A DNA stretch of 64,000 nucleotides from Bacillota bacterium (GCA_021771185.1 JAETPN010000005.1:1-64000), one strand, 5' to 3'. Positions 1 to 8,067 are shown, counted from the stretch's first letter. Notes: a model not told the origin generated them from the sequence alone. Numbers and translations are program-made.

Positions 1-647
1 ATAATACGAACTGCATTTTTAAATTCTTTCTTTGCTTCTTCTGCCATTAAATCATCACCCACAATTTCCCATAACTCTTCCTCATTCGTCGTTTCAAACA
101 CGGAAGCCCACCTAGTTATGTTATCTCTAACACCATTATACCATGCTTTCTTGCATTCAGGGATATTTATTGTGTGGATTTCAAAGTTATCAATAAATGT
201 TTCACTGTTTTCACTTTGGATTTTATAAATCGAAATCATTCTACAGTTTTTTTCTTTATATGCATTAAAATTAATTTGAAGATATCTAATATTTTGGTCA
301 TAAATTTCTTCCGTTTTCTTTCCTTTCTGTACTTTAAATTCTTCCAAATAATTTCTAATGGCATATAAGAAATTTCTTTGATTCGTCCAATGACGTGGAA
401 TACGATTCATTTCGATTTGAATTTTGTTTCCATTTGGCATACGCACTAAAACATCTACAGTTTGATTAATTAAATTAGGCTCAGGATCTATTTCTTGTTT
501 TAAAAGTTCAATATTATCTTTTAAATAGCTATAAGGTATTTTCAAGTAAGAACTTAAGAAAGATGTAACAATATGAATGTTACTATTACTGCCAAAAAGT
601 ATTTTAAAATTTTGATCTTTTGTTAAAATATTTATTTTTTCGTTCAT
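1..647 (-). CDS. PD-(D/E)XK nuclease family transposase (Rpn/PDDEXK_2-like), cut by the left window edge
   Basis: An open frame runs leftward from an ATG at 645-647 to the window edge with no stop, so only about 215 N-terminal residues are visible. The start has a good ribosome binding site (AAAGGAGATA). The protein opens MNEKINILTKDQNFKILFG and contains VDVLVRMPNGNKIQIEMNR, the D...x-I-E-M core expected of the PD-(D/E)XK-like fold in 'PDDEXK family nuclease/transposase' proteins, followed by HWTNQRNFLYAIRNYLEE. These proteins are common, multi-copy and mobile-element-like in gut Bacillota. It lies 47 bp downstream of the kinase-like gene on the same strand and may be co-transcribed with it. 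The family assignment is from motif recognition; the C-terminus is not visible. Confidence 0.7.
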   Translation of the reverse strand, partial: MNEKINILTKDQNFKILFGSNSNIHIVTSFLSSYLKIPYSYLKDNIELLKQEIDPEPNLINQTVDVLVRMPNGNKIQIEMNRIPRHWTNQRNFLYAIRNYLEEFKVQKGKKTEEIYDQNIRYLQINFNAYKEKNCRMISIYKIQSENSETFIDNFEIHTINIPECKKAWYNGVRDNITRWASVFETTNEEELWEIVGDDLMAEEAKKEFKNAVRI

Positions 648-694
648 AAATATCTCCTTTCAAGGGACTACCTTACAGGAACGAACTTTCGGAG

Positions 695-1774
695 TCAAAC
701 GGCACTTTTAATCTTTCTGAACTTCTTTTTTAACTTTTTATATATTTTTTGATATTCTTTTTCATATCTTTGATATTGAAAATAGAAAACATTTTCTAAT
801 TTTTTATTTTCTTTATTGTTTATCGTTGTATCGATGTAGTAGTCTATATCTAAGTATTTTACTTCACCACGTTTGGTATCACTTAAATCAAAATAGTCAA
901 TGCCTAAAAATTGTTTTCCCAATAATGATATATTTTTATAAGGATGAATAAAATCTTCTTTATATTTACCGAAGTTTTCTTTTTTTGCGTCTAGTAATAA
1001 AACATGATCTAGACGAGCTTTAATAAAAGCTTCAGCGCATTCGTCAAAATTAGTTTCGTGACTAAGTAGTGGTGATATAGAAATCTGTAAGGGTCCAAAA
1101 AGTTTGAATAAAATAGGAGCACAAATACTTGATGTTTTTGGGAAGTTATTAATATGTGGTCCTTCACCAATTTGTAAAACATAATTATCAATGATAAAAA
1201 CATTTTTATATCCACCACTACCATAATATTGGATTGTGAAGGAATTTTGTTTTGTTAAATCATTTAAAAGTAGGCGAATAAAATCAAAATAATTTTTCAC
1301 ATCATCATCTAAAATACGTTGAATGTGGTATTCCATTTGAAGTAAGAATAACATATTGTGATATTCTGTTCTCATAAAATTTTTGATAATTTTTAAGTTG
1401 GCGACATTGTAACTTTTAATAACAAAATGAAGTAAGCGATATTGATAATGATCATCTTCTAGAATCTCTGATGGATGAAATAATTCTAATATTTTAAAAA
1501 GTGAGTTTGAATCGATGATAGAGGTGGATAAAATGGTTGATAGAGAATTCTTTAATGAATTTCTTAAAAAATAATGTTCTAATAAAAAGTGATAAAATTG
1601 ATAAGCTTCCTCTGAATTTGTTATTTTAGTGACTTTGATAAAGTTAATTAAATGATCTTGAAGTTCATCTAATAATTGTGATCTACCAGGTAAATGATAA
1701 TTTTTAAAATATTCTTTTAAATAACAAAATTGATTACTAAAAGAAGATAATTTTTGGTAATTTTCTAAGTGCAT
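695..1774 (-). CDS. Hypothetical protein with a protein-kinase-like glycine loop
   Basis: 359 residues with no signal peptide or membrane segment. The first 170 residues look all-helical. Residues 183-203 (YYGSGGYKNVFIIDNYVLQIG) resemble the Gly-rich loop, beta2 and VAIK-like strand of a eukaryotic-type kinase fold, with Q rather than the usual Lys in the last strand. A later YLDIDYYID segment could be a DFG-like element, and the tail is very lysine-rich. The start has an AAAGGAGA ribosome site. I do not recognise an orthologue; a kinase or pseudokinase fold is an inference from this short pattern only. It sits upstream of the PD-(D/E)XK gene on the same strand. Confidence 0.5.
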   Translation of the reverse strand: MHLENYQKLSSFSNQFCYLKEYFKNYHLPGRSQLLDELQDHLINFIKVTKITNSEEAYQFYHFLLEHYFLRNSLKNSLSTILSTSIIDSNSLFKILELFHPSEILEDDHYQYRLLHFVIKSYNVANLKIIKNFMRTEYHNMLFLLQMEYHIQRILDDDVKNYFDFIRLLLNDLTKQNSFTIQYYGSGGYKNVFIIDNYVLQIGEGPHINNFPKTSSICAPILFKLFGPLQISISPLLSHETNFDECAEAFIKARLDHVLLLDAKKENFGKYKEDFIHPYKNISLLGKQFLGIDYFDLSDTKRGEVKYLDIDYYIDTTINNKENKKLENVFYFQYQRYEKEYQKIYKKLKKKFRKIKSAV

Positions 1775-1920
1775 TATAGTCTCCTTTGTTCATGTTTCAT
1801 ACTTATAGTATATCATTAATTAATATGGTGTGTAAATTTTTAGATTTATTGTTGTTATTTTATAAAATTGATATTCAAAGTGAACATAAATAATGAATGA
1901 AAAATAGGGGAAAAATAACA

Positions 1921-2081
1921 ATGGATAAGAATATAATGAATCATACTATGAAAAATCTAAAGTTTACGTAAAACAAATGCATACATCGGCTGGATATGTG
2001 AATATGCTTTTGATTTCTTTCTTAACGGGAATCATTGGTGGTTGTATTTTATTTGTTATGCAATCGATGATTGGTATATAG
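1921..2081 (+). pseudogene. Small single-membrane-segment protein broken by a one-base deletion
   Basis: An ATG at 1921, preceded by an AGGGGA ribosome site, reads into a stop after 16 codons. Starting at base 1929, a second frame stays open to TAG at 2079-2081 and encodes EYNESYYEKSKVYVKQMHTS, then a hydrophobic stretch with LLISFLTGIIGGCILFVMQ. Inserting one A into the AA run at 1927-1928 joins start and tail into a coherent protein of about 53 residues with a polar head and one membrane segment. This is the best explanation for the otherwise empty 1.78-2.13 kb interval. A sequencing error would look the same. An internal ATG at 1977 could still give a 34-residue product, but no good ribosome site precedes it. 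Confidence 0.55.
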
Positions 2082-2090
2082 GATGATTAG

Positions 2091-2117
2091 AAACTAGAGT
2101 ACACTCTAGTTTTAAAT
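2091..2117 (+). terminator. Intrinsic terminator-like hairpin
   Basis: Perfect 10-bp arms AAACTAGAGT / ACTCTAGTTT around a 2-base centre, followed by TTAAATTTT. It closes the small broken gene and separates it from the lipid operon. Confidence 0.6.
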
Positions 2118-2163
2118 TTTAATAAATTTTGATATAATAGTGTATAGAAAATCGGGTGATAAG

Positions 2164-2742
2164 ATGGATCCATTATTTTATAAATTAGTTCGACCATTAC
2201 TTTTTTTATTCATGAAGGTTGTATATCGTCCAACGATCCTTGGAAGAGAACATATTCCAACCAAAGGACCCGTGGTGCTCGCAGGAAATCATACGAATAA
2301 TTTTGATTGTCTACTTTTGATTGCTTCTACCAAAAGATGTATTCATTTTCTTGCAAAAGATTCTTTATATAAAGGATGGAAAAAGCCTATTTTTAAACAT
2401 ATGGGGATTATTCCTGTGAATCGTAAGATTCATGATAAAAGTGTAATTCCTAAAGCTAAAGAGGTTTTAAGTACTCAAGGTGTAGTGGGAATTTTTCCTG
2501 AGGGAACATTTAACCAAACAGATGATATTGTTATGCCATTTAAAATAGGTGCGGTTAAAATTTCCAGTGAAATAGGGTGTCCCATTGTTCCTTTTGCGAT
2601 TGTAGGTAAGTATCAACCATTTAAAAAGGGACTGCTTATTTCTTTTGGAAGGCCTATGGATATTGGTGATGATTTAGAAAAAGAGAATAAAAGGTTAATG
2701 GATGAAGTATCAAAACATATCATAAAGTATAAGGAGAAATAA
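2164..2742 (+). CDS. plsC: 1-acyl-sn-glycerol-3-phosphate acyltransferase (PlsC family)
   Basis: Transfers an acyl chain to lysophosphatidate at the membrane to make phosphatidate, the second acylation of phospholipid synthesis. Of 192 residues, the family motifs are clear: GNHTNNFD (the catalytic NHx4D), IPVNRKIHDKS, FPEGTFNQ (substrate-binding EGT block) and IVPFAIVGKY. I start it at ATG 2164, with GGTGAT at 2155-2160; an upstream in-frame GTG at 2140 overlaps the likely -10 box TATAAT (2133-2138) and cannot be translated from that promoter. It is followed after 1 bp by an acyl-CoA ligase-type gene and then a second PlsC paralogue, so the three probably form one operon. Which paralogue is the housekeeping enzyme cannot be told. 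Confidence 0.85.
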   Translation: MDPLFYKLVRPLLFLFMKVVYRPTILGREHIPTKGPVVLAGNHTNNFDCLLLIASTKRCIHFLAKDSLYKGWKKPIFKHMGIIPVNRKIHDKSVIPKAKEVLSTQGVVGIFPEGTFNQTDDIVMPFKIGAVKISSEIGCPIVPFAIVGKYQPFKKGLLISFGRPMDIGDDLEKENKRLMDEVSKHIIKYKEK

Positions 2743-2743
2743 T

Positions 2744-4492
2744 ATGCGAATCATTAAAAATTTTATTACAAAAGTTACAAAGAAGAAATATGAAAATGAA
2801 CCTTGGTTATCGTATTATTCTAAAGAGGAACGTAAGATCGAATTTACGAGTAAAACGATTTATGATTATTTAAAATCTTGTGTTGGTGGAGATTTAGATT
2901 ATATTGCACTAAATTATTTTGGGCGTAGAATTAGCTATAATGAATTTTTTGATAAAATTGAACAGGCAAGTAAAGCTTTTAGAAATTTAGGTGTAAAACC
3001 AAAAGATGTAGTTACGATTTGTATGCCTAATACCCCAGAAGCTGTTATTAGTTTTTACGCGATTAATAAAATTGGTGCAATTGCAGATATGATTCATCCG
3101 TTATCTGCGGTAGAGGAAATTAAGTATTATTTACAAGAATCAAAATCAAAGTTTTTAATTTTAGTTGATATGAATTATGAAAAAGTAAAACCTATTTTAT
3201 CGGAAACGAATGTGTTGAAAACGGTAGTTGTTTCTCCAAAAGAGTCGATGCCTTTTCTTACAACAATTGGTTATCAGGTAACTAGGGGATATAAGATTAA
3301 ATCCCTACATATTGGAAATGGAAAGTTTTTAACATGGAAAGAATTTATGTTATGTGGATTAACATCAAGTAAGAAGAATATACATATGATGCGTTCTAAG
3401 GATGTTGCGATTATTTTACATAGTGGAGGAACTACCGGGAAACCTAAGGGGATTATGGTCAGTAATTATAACTTTAATGCACTTGCGCAACAAGGTGCAG
3501 TTAATGTTTATAATGTGCGTCCAAAAGATAAAATTATGACCATTTTACCTATCTTTCATGGCTTTGGTTTAGGTGTTTGTATTCACTGTCCTTTATGTCT
3601 AAAAGTAGAAACGATTTTAGTTCCAGAGTTTGATGGTAAACGTTTTCATCGTATGATGAAAAACGATAAACCAAATGTACTTGCGGGTGTCCCAACCCTT
3701 TGGGAAGCTATGATGGAGAATAAACGTTTTGATGATGTAGATTTATCTTGTTTAAAATATGTGATTAGTGGTGGCGATTATTTAACCATTCCCATGGAAC
3801 ACCGAATGAATAAATTTTTACGTAGTCATGGCGCAAGCATTTCGATTTCAAAGGGATATGGAATGACTGAAAGTGTTGCGGCTACCGCTTATACCTTTGA
3901 TGGAACTAATGAACCAGGATCGATTGGTATTCCGATGGTTGGAAATGAATTTATGATTTGTGATCCAGAAACAGGTGAAAAGTTACCTTTTGGTGAAGAA
4001 GGGGAAATCTGTGTTCATGGACCAACCGTTATGGTAGGTTATTTAAATAACAAAAAAGAAACGAAAAAAGTATTAAGGCGTCATGAAGATGGGAAAATTT
4101 GGTTACACACAGGAGATATTGGTTATATTTCCTTGAATGGAATTATTTATTTTACAGGAAGATTAAAACGAATGATTGTTTCCAGTGGATTTAATATTTA
4201 TCCTAGTCAAATTGAAGAGGTAATTGAACGTCATCCAAAGGTGAAAAAATGTTGTGTGATTGGTATTCCACATCCTTATAAAATGCATGTTGCCAAAGCA
4301 CTCATTATTTTAGAAGATGATAAAACACCAAAATCTAAAATTAAATTAGAAATTAAGAAATTATGTCGTGAAAATTTAGCAGCCTATTCTCAACCTAGAG
4401 AATACGAATTTAGAGAGTCTTTCCCAAAAACACTTTATAATAAAGTAGATTATAAGAAGTTGGAGCGTGAGGAACTTGAAAAAGTTAAATAA
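2744..4492 (+). CDS. AMP-forming acyl-CoA / acyl-ACP ligase (ANL superfamily)
   Basis: Activates a carboxylic acid, most likely a fatty acid, through an acyl-adenylate. The 582-residue protein has the A3 phosphate loop at 226-237 (HSGGTTGKPKG), the GYGMTES A5 motif, HTGDIG (A7), GRLKRMIVSSGFNIYPSQIEE (A8/hinge) and a C-terminal PKTLYNKVDYKKL region that carries the A10 lysine but has N where G is usual. The placement between two PlsC-type acyltransferases suggests it supplies or recycles acyl groups for lysophospholipid acylation, as in acyltransferase-ligase fusions such as Aas. That pathway link is inference; the adenylation chemistry is well supported. Confidence 0.85.
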   Translation: MRIIKNFITKVTKKKYENEPWLSYYSKEERKIEFTSKTIYDYLKSCVGGDLDYIALNYFGRRISYNEFFDKIEQASKAFRNLGVKPKDVVTICMPNTPEAVISFYAINKIGAIADMIHPLSAVEEIKYYLQESKSKFLILVDMNYEKVKPILSETNVLKTVVVSPKESMPFLTTIGYQVTRGYKIKSLHIGNGKFLTWKEFMLCGLTSSKKNIHMMRSKDVAIILHSGGTTGKPKGIMVSNYNFNALAQQGAVNVYNVRPKDKIMTILPIFHGFGLGVCIHCPLCLKVETILVPEFDGKRFHRMMKNDKPNVLAGVPTLWEAMMENKRFDDVDLSCLKYVISGGDYLTIPMEHRMNKFLRSHGASISISKGYGMTESVAATAYTFDGTNEPGSIGIPMVGNEFMICDPETGEKLPFGEEGEICVHGPTVMVGYLNNKKETKKVLRRHEDGKIWLHTGDIGYISLNGIIYFTGRLKRMIVSSGFNIYPSQIEEVIERHPKVKKCCVIGIPHPYKMHVAKALIILEDDKTPKSKIKLEIKKLCRENLAAYSQPREYEFRESFPKTLYNKVDYKKLEREELEKVK

Positions 4493-5054
4493 TTTTGGTT
4501 ATCGCTTACTTCGTCCTATCTTGTCTCCGCTTTTTAAATTTTATTATTGTCCTACCATTATCAATAAAGAGGTGATTCCAACTTCTGGTCCCATTGTAGT
4601 GGTTGGAAATCATAAACACATTATGGACCAATGTTTAGCAATTCTTTCTACTAAAAGGGTCTTGCATTATATGGCAAAGAAAGAATATTTTGATGGACCA
4701 TATCGTTTTTTCTTTCGTTTTGTAGGTTGTATTCCAGTAAATCGTAAAATTCATGATGAATCAGCGAAAAGTGCCGCACTTTCTGTTTTAGAACAAAAAG
4801 GAGCGATTGGACTATTCCCAGAGGGTACTAGAAATAAAACAAAAAAAGTTTTATTACCTTTTAAATTTGGTGCAGTATCGATGGCTAAGAAAACAAGTGC
4901 GACCATTGTTCCCTTTGGAATTACTGGGGATTATAAATTTCGTAGTAAAAATTTAACGATTCGATTTGGAACACCTTTTAAAGTTGCTGGTATGTCTTTA
5001 GAAGAAGCAAATCAAAAATTAGAACAAGAAGTTTTAAATTTAATCCAAAAATAA
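4467..5054 (+). CDS. Second PlsC-family acyltransferase
   Basis: Up to 195 residues with GNHKHIMDQ (NHx4D), CIPVNRKIHDES, FPEGTRNKTKK and IVPFGITGDY, all diagnostic of lysophosphatidate acyltransferases. The frame overlaps the end of the ligase gene by 26 bases. The first start codon is a GTG at 4467 with GGAG too close upstream. A TTG at 4476 preceded by GTGAGG is an alternative that would shorten the protein by 3 residues, so the exact start is unsettled. The protein is clearly paralogous to the 2164-2742 product, and the pair flanking a ligase suggests a specialised lipid-remodelling operon. A bidirectional terminator follows at once. Confidence 0.82.
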   Translation: MRNLKKLNNFGYRLLRPILSPLFKFYYCPTIINKEVIPTSGPIVVVGNHKHIMDQCLAILSTKRVLHYMAKKEYFDGPYRFFFRFVGCIPVNRKIHDESAKSAALSVLEQKGAIGLFPEGTRNKTKKVLLPFKFGAVSMAKKTSATIVPFGITGDYKFRSKNLTIRFGTPFKVAGMSLEEANQKLEQEVLNLIQK

Positions 5055-5076
5055 AATCCCATTTGGGATTTTTTTT
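5054..5076. terminator. Bidirectional intrinsic terminator
   Basis: Arms AAATCCCA (5054-5061) and TGGGATTT (5064-5071) with T-runs in both directions. It closes the lipid operon on the plus strand and sspI on the minus strand. Confidence 0.8.
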
Positions 5077-5278
5077 ATAATGATTTTTTGATGGTTGATA
5101 GAATATAATCTTTACTATTATCGTCACTACCATTCCATAGAAGTTCAAAAAATACACCTAATCCAGGAAGGGTTACTTCTTTTCCATCATGAATCGATGA
5201 GACAATGGAAGACTTAATTTCATCAATTCCTGCCCCTTTAAAATTTGTTATAATATTTTCTCGTATATCAAGATTCAT
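5075..5278 (-). CDS. sspI: Small acid-soluble spore protein, SspI family
   Basis: 67 residues, close to the usual 69-71 of SspI. It opens MNLDIRENIITNFKGAG and carries the family core LPGLGVFFELLWNGSDDNSKDYIL, which matches the LPGLGVLFEVIWKNA pattern of Bacillus SspI. In Bacillus this minor SASP is made in the forespore; its precise role is unclear, but it marks a sporulating lineage. The ATG has a strong AAGGAGG seven bases upstream. A close match to a sigma-G promoter sits directly in front (separate entry), so forespore expression is predicted from the sequence itself. Confidence 0.85.
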   Translation of the reverse strand: MNLDIRENIITNFKGAGIDEIKSSIVSSIHDGKEVTLPGLGVFFELLWNGSDDNSKDYILSTIKKSL

Positions 5279-5297
5279 ACTTTTCCTCCTTTATTGA

Positions 5298-5327
5298 TAT
5301 TATGTAGTAAGATGTAAAGAAATATAC
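5298..5327 (-). promoter_or_regulatory. Predicted sigma-G (forespore) promoter of sspI
   Basis: On the minus strand: -35 GTATA (5327-5323), an 18-base spacer, and -10 CATAATA (5304-5298). This matches the sigma-G pattern GYATR-N18-CATNNTA known from Bacillus. The start would fall about a dozen bases before the ribosome site. Confidence 0.65.
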
Positions 5328-5343
5328 AATGATAAAAAATAAA

Positions 5344-5372
5344 TTGTATATTTTAGTTGTTTATGATATGAT
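5344..5372 (+). promoter_or_regulatory. Vegetative promoter of lemA
   Basis: -35 TTGTAT (5344-5349), 17-base spacer, -10 TATGAT (5367-5372), 22 bases before the lemA start. Confidence 0.55.
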
Positions 5373-5394
5373 GATTTTAGGATGGAGGAATAAT

Positions 5395-5949
5395 ATGAAT
5401 ACAATGTTAATTGTAATTGTGGTGATTGTTGTTTTATTATTACTATATGTAGTTTCTGCATATAATGGATTAGTAAGACTACGCAATATGGTTCGAGATC
5501 AATGGTCTCAAATTGATGTACATTTAAAAAAACGTGCAGATTTAATCCCAAATTTAGTTGAAACAGTAAAGGGGTATGCTTCTCATGAAAAAGAAACATT
5601 AGAAGCTGTCATCAATGCCCGTAATAAGGCAGTAAATGCGACAACCAAAGAAGATGAAATGCAGGCGAATGGTGAACTTAGTCATGCTTTAGGACGTTTA
5701 CTTGCAATTAGTGAAAGCTATCCAGATTTAAAAGCAAACACAAATTTTATTGATTTACAAAATAGTTTAAAAGATGTGGAAGAAAAAATTGCTTATGCTC
5801 GTCAATTTTATAATGATGCTGTAATGAAGTATCAAAATAAAAGGGAAATGTTCCCAACGAATATCATTGCGGGAATGTTCGGATTTAAACCAGAAGCATT
5901 TTTTCAAGCCAATGAAGCGGATAAAGAAACACCACAAGTGAAATTTTAA
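5395..5949 (+). CDS. lemA: LemA family membrane protein
   Basis: 184 residues with one N-terminal membrane segment (MLIVIVVIVVLLLLYVVSAYNG) followed by the LemA signature: YNGLVRLRNMVRDQWSQIDV, KKRADLIPNLVETVKGYASHE, and the C-terminal ARQFYNDAVMKYQNK. The family has an N-out topology with a long helical domain; its molecular role is not settled. I start at ATG 5395, with GGAGG at 5384-5388; an upstream in-frame ATG lies within the promoter region. It precedes a DUF2207 gene, a pairing seen in many bacteria and suggestive of a shared envelope function. The two are separated by an attenuator-like hairpin. Confidence 0.88.
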   Translation: MNTMLIVIVVIVVLLLLYVVSAYNGLVRLRNMVRDQWSQIDVHLKKRADLIPNLVETVKGYASHEKETLEAVINARNKAVNATTKEDEMQANGELSHALGRLLAISESYPDLKANTNFIDLQNSLKDVEEKIAYARQFYNDAVMKYQNKREMFPTNIIAGMFGFKPEAFFQANEADKETPQVKF

Positions 5950-5973
5950 GCTTACAATTTGTAAGCTTTTTTA
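5948..5973 (+). terminator. Hairpin between lemA and the DUF2207 gene
   Basis: AAGCTTACA / TGTAAGCTT arms with a 3-base centre (5948-5968) and a following T-run. It probably reduces read-through into the downstream gene, which is only 20 bases further on. Confidence 0.65.
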
Positions 5974-5993
5974 TTAAGAAGAGGAGTGTTTTT

Positions 5994-7709
5994 ATGAAGA
6001 AAAAAAATTTGTTTCTATATTTATTTTTATTACTAGGTAGTTTCTTCTTCTGTTCTTTTCAAGTATCTGCATCTAATCATATTTCTAAGATTGATATGGA
6101 TATTTATCTTGACCAACAAGGAAATGCGCATGTAACAGAACGTTGGGATGCTAATTTAAGTGATGGAACAGAAGGATATAAACCGTATTATAATTTAGGA
6201 AATAGTAAGATTTTAGATTACCGAGTAACCATGGATGGAAAAGCTTATACTACATTATCTACATGGGATGTAGATGCATCTTTCCATGAAAAAGCATTTA
6301 AAAATGGTATTCACGAAATAAATGATGGGGTAGAATTATGTTGGGGAATTAGTGATTATGGAACTCATCGTTATGTATTAACTTATACGATTACCAATTT
6401 TGTTTCTGCACTTACAGATGCAGATATGGCGTATTGGACCCTAATTCCTTATGAACTTTCTTCCAAACCAGGTCAGGTAGATATTAAAATTCATGCCGAT
6501 ATTCCTTTTGAAGATACACTAGATGTCTGGGGATTTGGAAATTATGGTGGACTTGCTTATGTGGCTGATGGGGCTATTTATATGTCCAGTGAAGGAACTT
6601 TAGATTCTAAAGAATACATGACAATTCTAGTAAAATTTCCAAAAGATATGTTTCAATCACAAAATCAATTAGATCATGATTTTTCTTATTACTTATCGAT
6701 GGCAGAAGAAGGTGCTAAAAAGTATCAACCAGGATTCATGGAAAGATTTGCACAACTTTTTCTAATGATTCTTCCGTTTTTGATTTTCTTTGTTCTACTT
6801 TTAGTCGTTATTATTTATAGTATACGTGAAAGTGGTTGTAAAAGAATCGGAAGTAAAAAACTATATTTAGGTGCGAAGGCTAATTTATCTTCCAGTATTC
6901 CTTATTTTAGAGATCTTCCATGTAATAAAAATATTGAAAAAGCATATTGGATCTCAACAGCTTATTCTTTAACGAAACAAAAAACAGATGTTTTAGGTGC
7001 GTATCTTTTAGATTGGATTAACAAAGATTATATCACAGTAAAGAAAGTAGTTAAGAATGGTATTTTTAAAGAAAAAGAGGATCATCACTTGATTTTAAAA
7101 CCAGAAACCGAAGTTTCACTAACAGGAAAACCTTTAGAACTTTATCAAATGTTAGTAAGTGCTAGTAAAGATTTGGTGTTAGAGCCAAAGGAATTTGAAC
7201 AATGGTGTGAAAAAAATTATAGTAAAGTATTAAACTGGTTTGATCGTTTATTAGATGATGTTTCTAGTACTTTGGAACAGGAAGGTCATTTTCCAGAAAT
7301 TACTTATAAAAAAATGGGAATGACACTTCATAATCAAACCATTGATGATGCGATTTATGAAGATGCCAAACAGATGAAAGGATTAAAAAAATTTCTTAAT
7401 GATTTTTCAAATATTAAAGATCGTGAAGCGATTGAGGTTAAGTTATGGCAAGAATATTTAATTTACGCTCAAATTTTTGGTATTGCTGAAAAAGTAGCTA
7501 AGCAATTTAAACGTTTATATCCAGATGTTATTACAGATACTTCTTATGATAGTATTATCTTTATTCATACGATGTCTTATCATTCTATCTATCATGCAGA
7601 AAGTGCAAGATCTCGTGCTGAAAGTTATTCTTCTGGTGGCGGAGGATTTTCTTCTGGTGGCGGAGGAGGAGGTTCCTTCGGTGGCGGAGGAGGAGGAGGC
7701 TTCCGTTAG
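5994..7709 (+). CDS. DUF2207 domain membrane protein with a glycine-rich tail
   Basis: 571 residues. A signal peptide (about 1-26) leads into an extracytoplasmic beta-rich DUF2207 domain (about 30-220, ISKIDMDIYLDQQGNAHVTERW at its start). A membrane segment at about 254-276 follows, then a cytoplasmic mixed domain. The tail from about 546 is built of SSGGGG / SFGGGGGGG repeats and ends FR, typical of this family. The gene follows lemA, the usual partner. The DNA of the tail is a GGTGGCGGAGGA-type microsatellite, far richer in GC than its surroundings and prone to slippage. The biochemical role of the family is unknown. Confidence 0.85.
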   Translation: MKKKNLFLYLFLLLGSFFFCSFQVSASNHISKIDMDIYLDQQGNAHVTERWDANLSDGTEGYKPYYNLGNSKILDYRVTMDGKAYTTLSTWDVDASFHEKAFKNGIHEINDGVELCWGISDYGTHRYVLTYTITNFVSALTDADMAYWTLIPYELSSKPGQVDIKIHADIPFEDTLDVWGFGNYGGLAYVADGAIYMSSEGTLDSKEYMTILVKFPKDMFQSQNQLDHDFSYYLSMAEEGAKKYQPGFMERFAQLFLMILPFLIFFVLLLVVIIYSIRESGCKRIGSKKLYLGAKANLSSSIPYFRDLPCNKNIEKAYWISTAYSLTKQKTDVLGAYLLDWINKDYITVKKVVKNGIFKEKEDHHLILKPETEVSLTGKPLELYQMLVSASKDLVLEPKEFEQWCEKNYSKVLNWFDRLLDDVSSTLEQEGHFPEITYKKMGMTLHNQTIDDAIYEDAKQMKGLKKFLNDFSNIKDREAIEVKLWQEYLIYAQIFGIAEKVAKQFKRLYPDVITDTSYDSIIFIHTMSYHSIYHAESARSRAESYSSGGGGFSSGGGGGGSFGGGGGGGFR

Positions 7710-7726
7710 ACTAAAAAATTGAAATA

Positions 7727-7751
7727 AAAAGAGTGATGTTATCACTCTTTT
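7727..7751. terminator. Bidirectional intrinsic terminator
   Basis: AAAAGAGTGAT (7727-7737) and ATCACTCTTTT (7741-7751) with loop GTT and T-rich flanks on both strands, between two convergent genes. Confidence 0.8.
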
Positions 7752-7755
7752 ATTT

Positions 7756-8067
7756 TTATATCATTTGAACATTAGAATCATTGTAATTATTATAGTTATT
7801 GTATGGTGTTGCAACTGGTTGATTGTTCTCTAACATACAAACACGACGTTCTAAATTATTTATTTGTTGTTTTAAACGATTTATTTCACTGGAACAGTTA
7901 CATCCAGTGTTGGCGTTTCCACCACAACCACATCCAGAAGATGGATTCATTGATGGACTCATCATCACAGGTCCTACGCCAACTGGTGCTGGACCCATCA
8001 TAGGGTAAGGGACCATCATACCTTGTGCAGGCATCATTCCAGCATTACAATTTCGATCTTTTTTCAT
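7756..8067 (-). CDS. Small Met/Pro/Cys-Gly-rich protein, possibly a spore coat component
   Basis: 103 residues from ATG at 8067 (AAAGGAGTG upstream; a second ATG 24 bases earlier lacks a good site). The order is: a methionine- and proline-rich stretch (GMMPAQGMMVPYPMMGPAPV), a Cys/Gly cluster (SGCGCGGNANTGCNCSS), a short coiled coil (INRLKQQINNLERRVCMLE), and an Asn/Tyr-rich tail. No signal peptide. Low-complexity cysteine-rich proteins of this type are often spore-coat or morphogenetic proteins. A CATATAATG box about 30 bases before the start fits either a vegetative -10 or a sigma-K/E-type -10. Family membership is not recognised; coat function is a guess from composition and the presence of other spore genes nearby. 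Confidence 0.55.
   Translation of the reverse strand: MKKDRNCNAGMMPAQGMMVPYPMMGPAPVGVGPVMMSPSMNPSSGCGCGGNANTGCNCSSEINRLKQQINNLERRVCMLENNQPVATPYNNYNNYNDSNVQMI

Noticed and set aside
661-694. Possible tRNA-like or stem structure between the two left-most genes
   Set aside because: Only short GACT/AGTC pairing with mismatches; no cloverleaf and no T-run.
2140-2163. GTG start for the first plsC gene
   Set aside because: It overlaps the -10 box TATAAT at 2133-2138, so it would not be on the transcript.
7515-7745. Minus-strand Ser/Thr-rich frame over the Gly-rich tail of the DUF2207 gene
   Set aside because: Pure mirror of the GGTGGCGGA microsatellite, without ribosome site or promoter.
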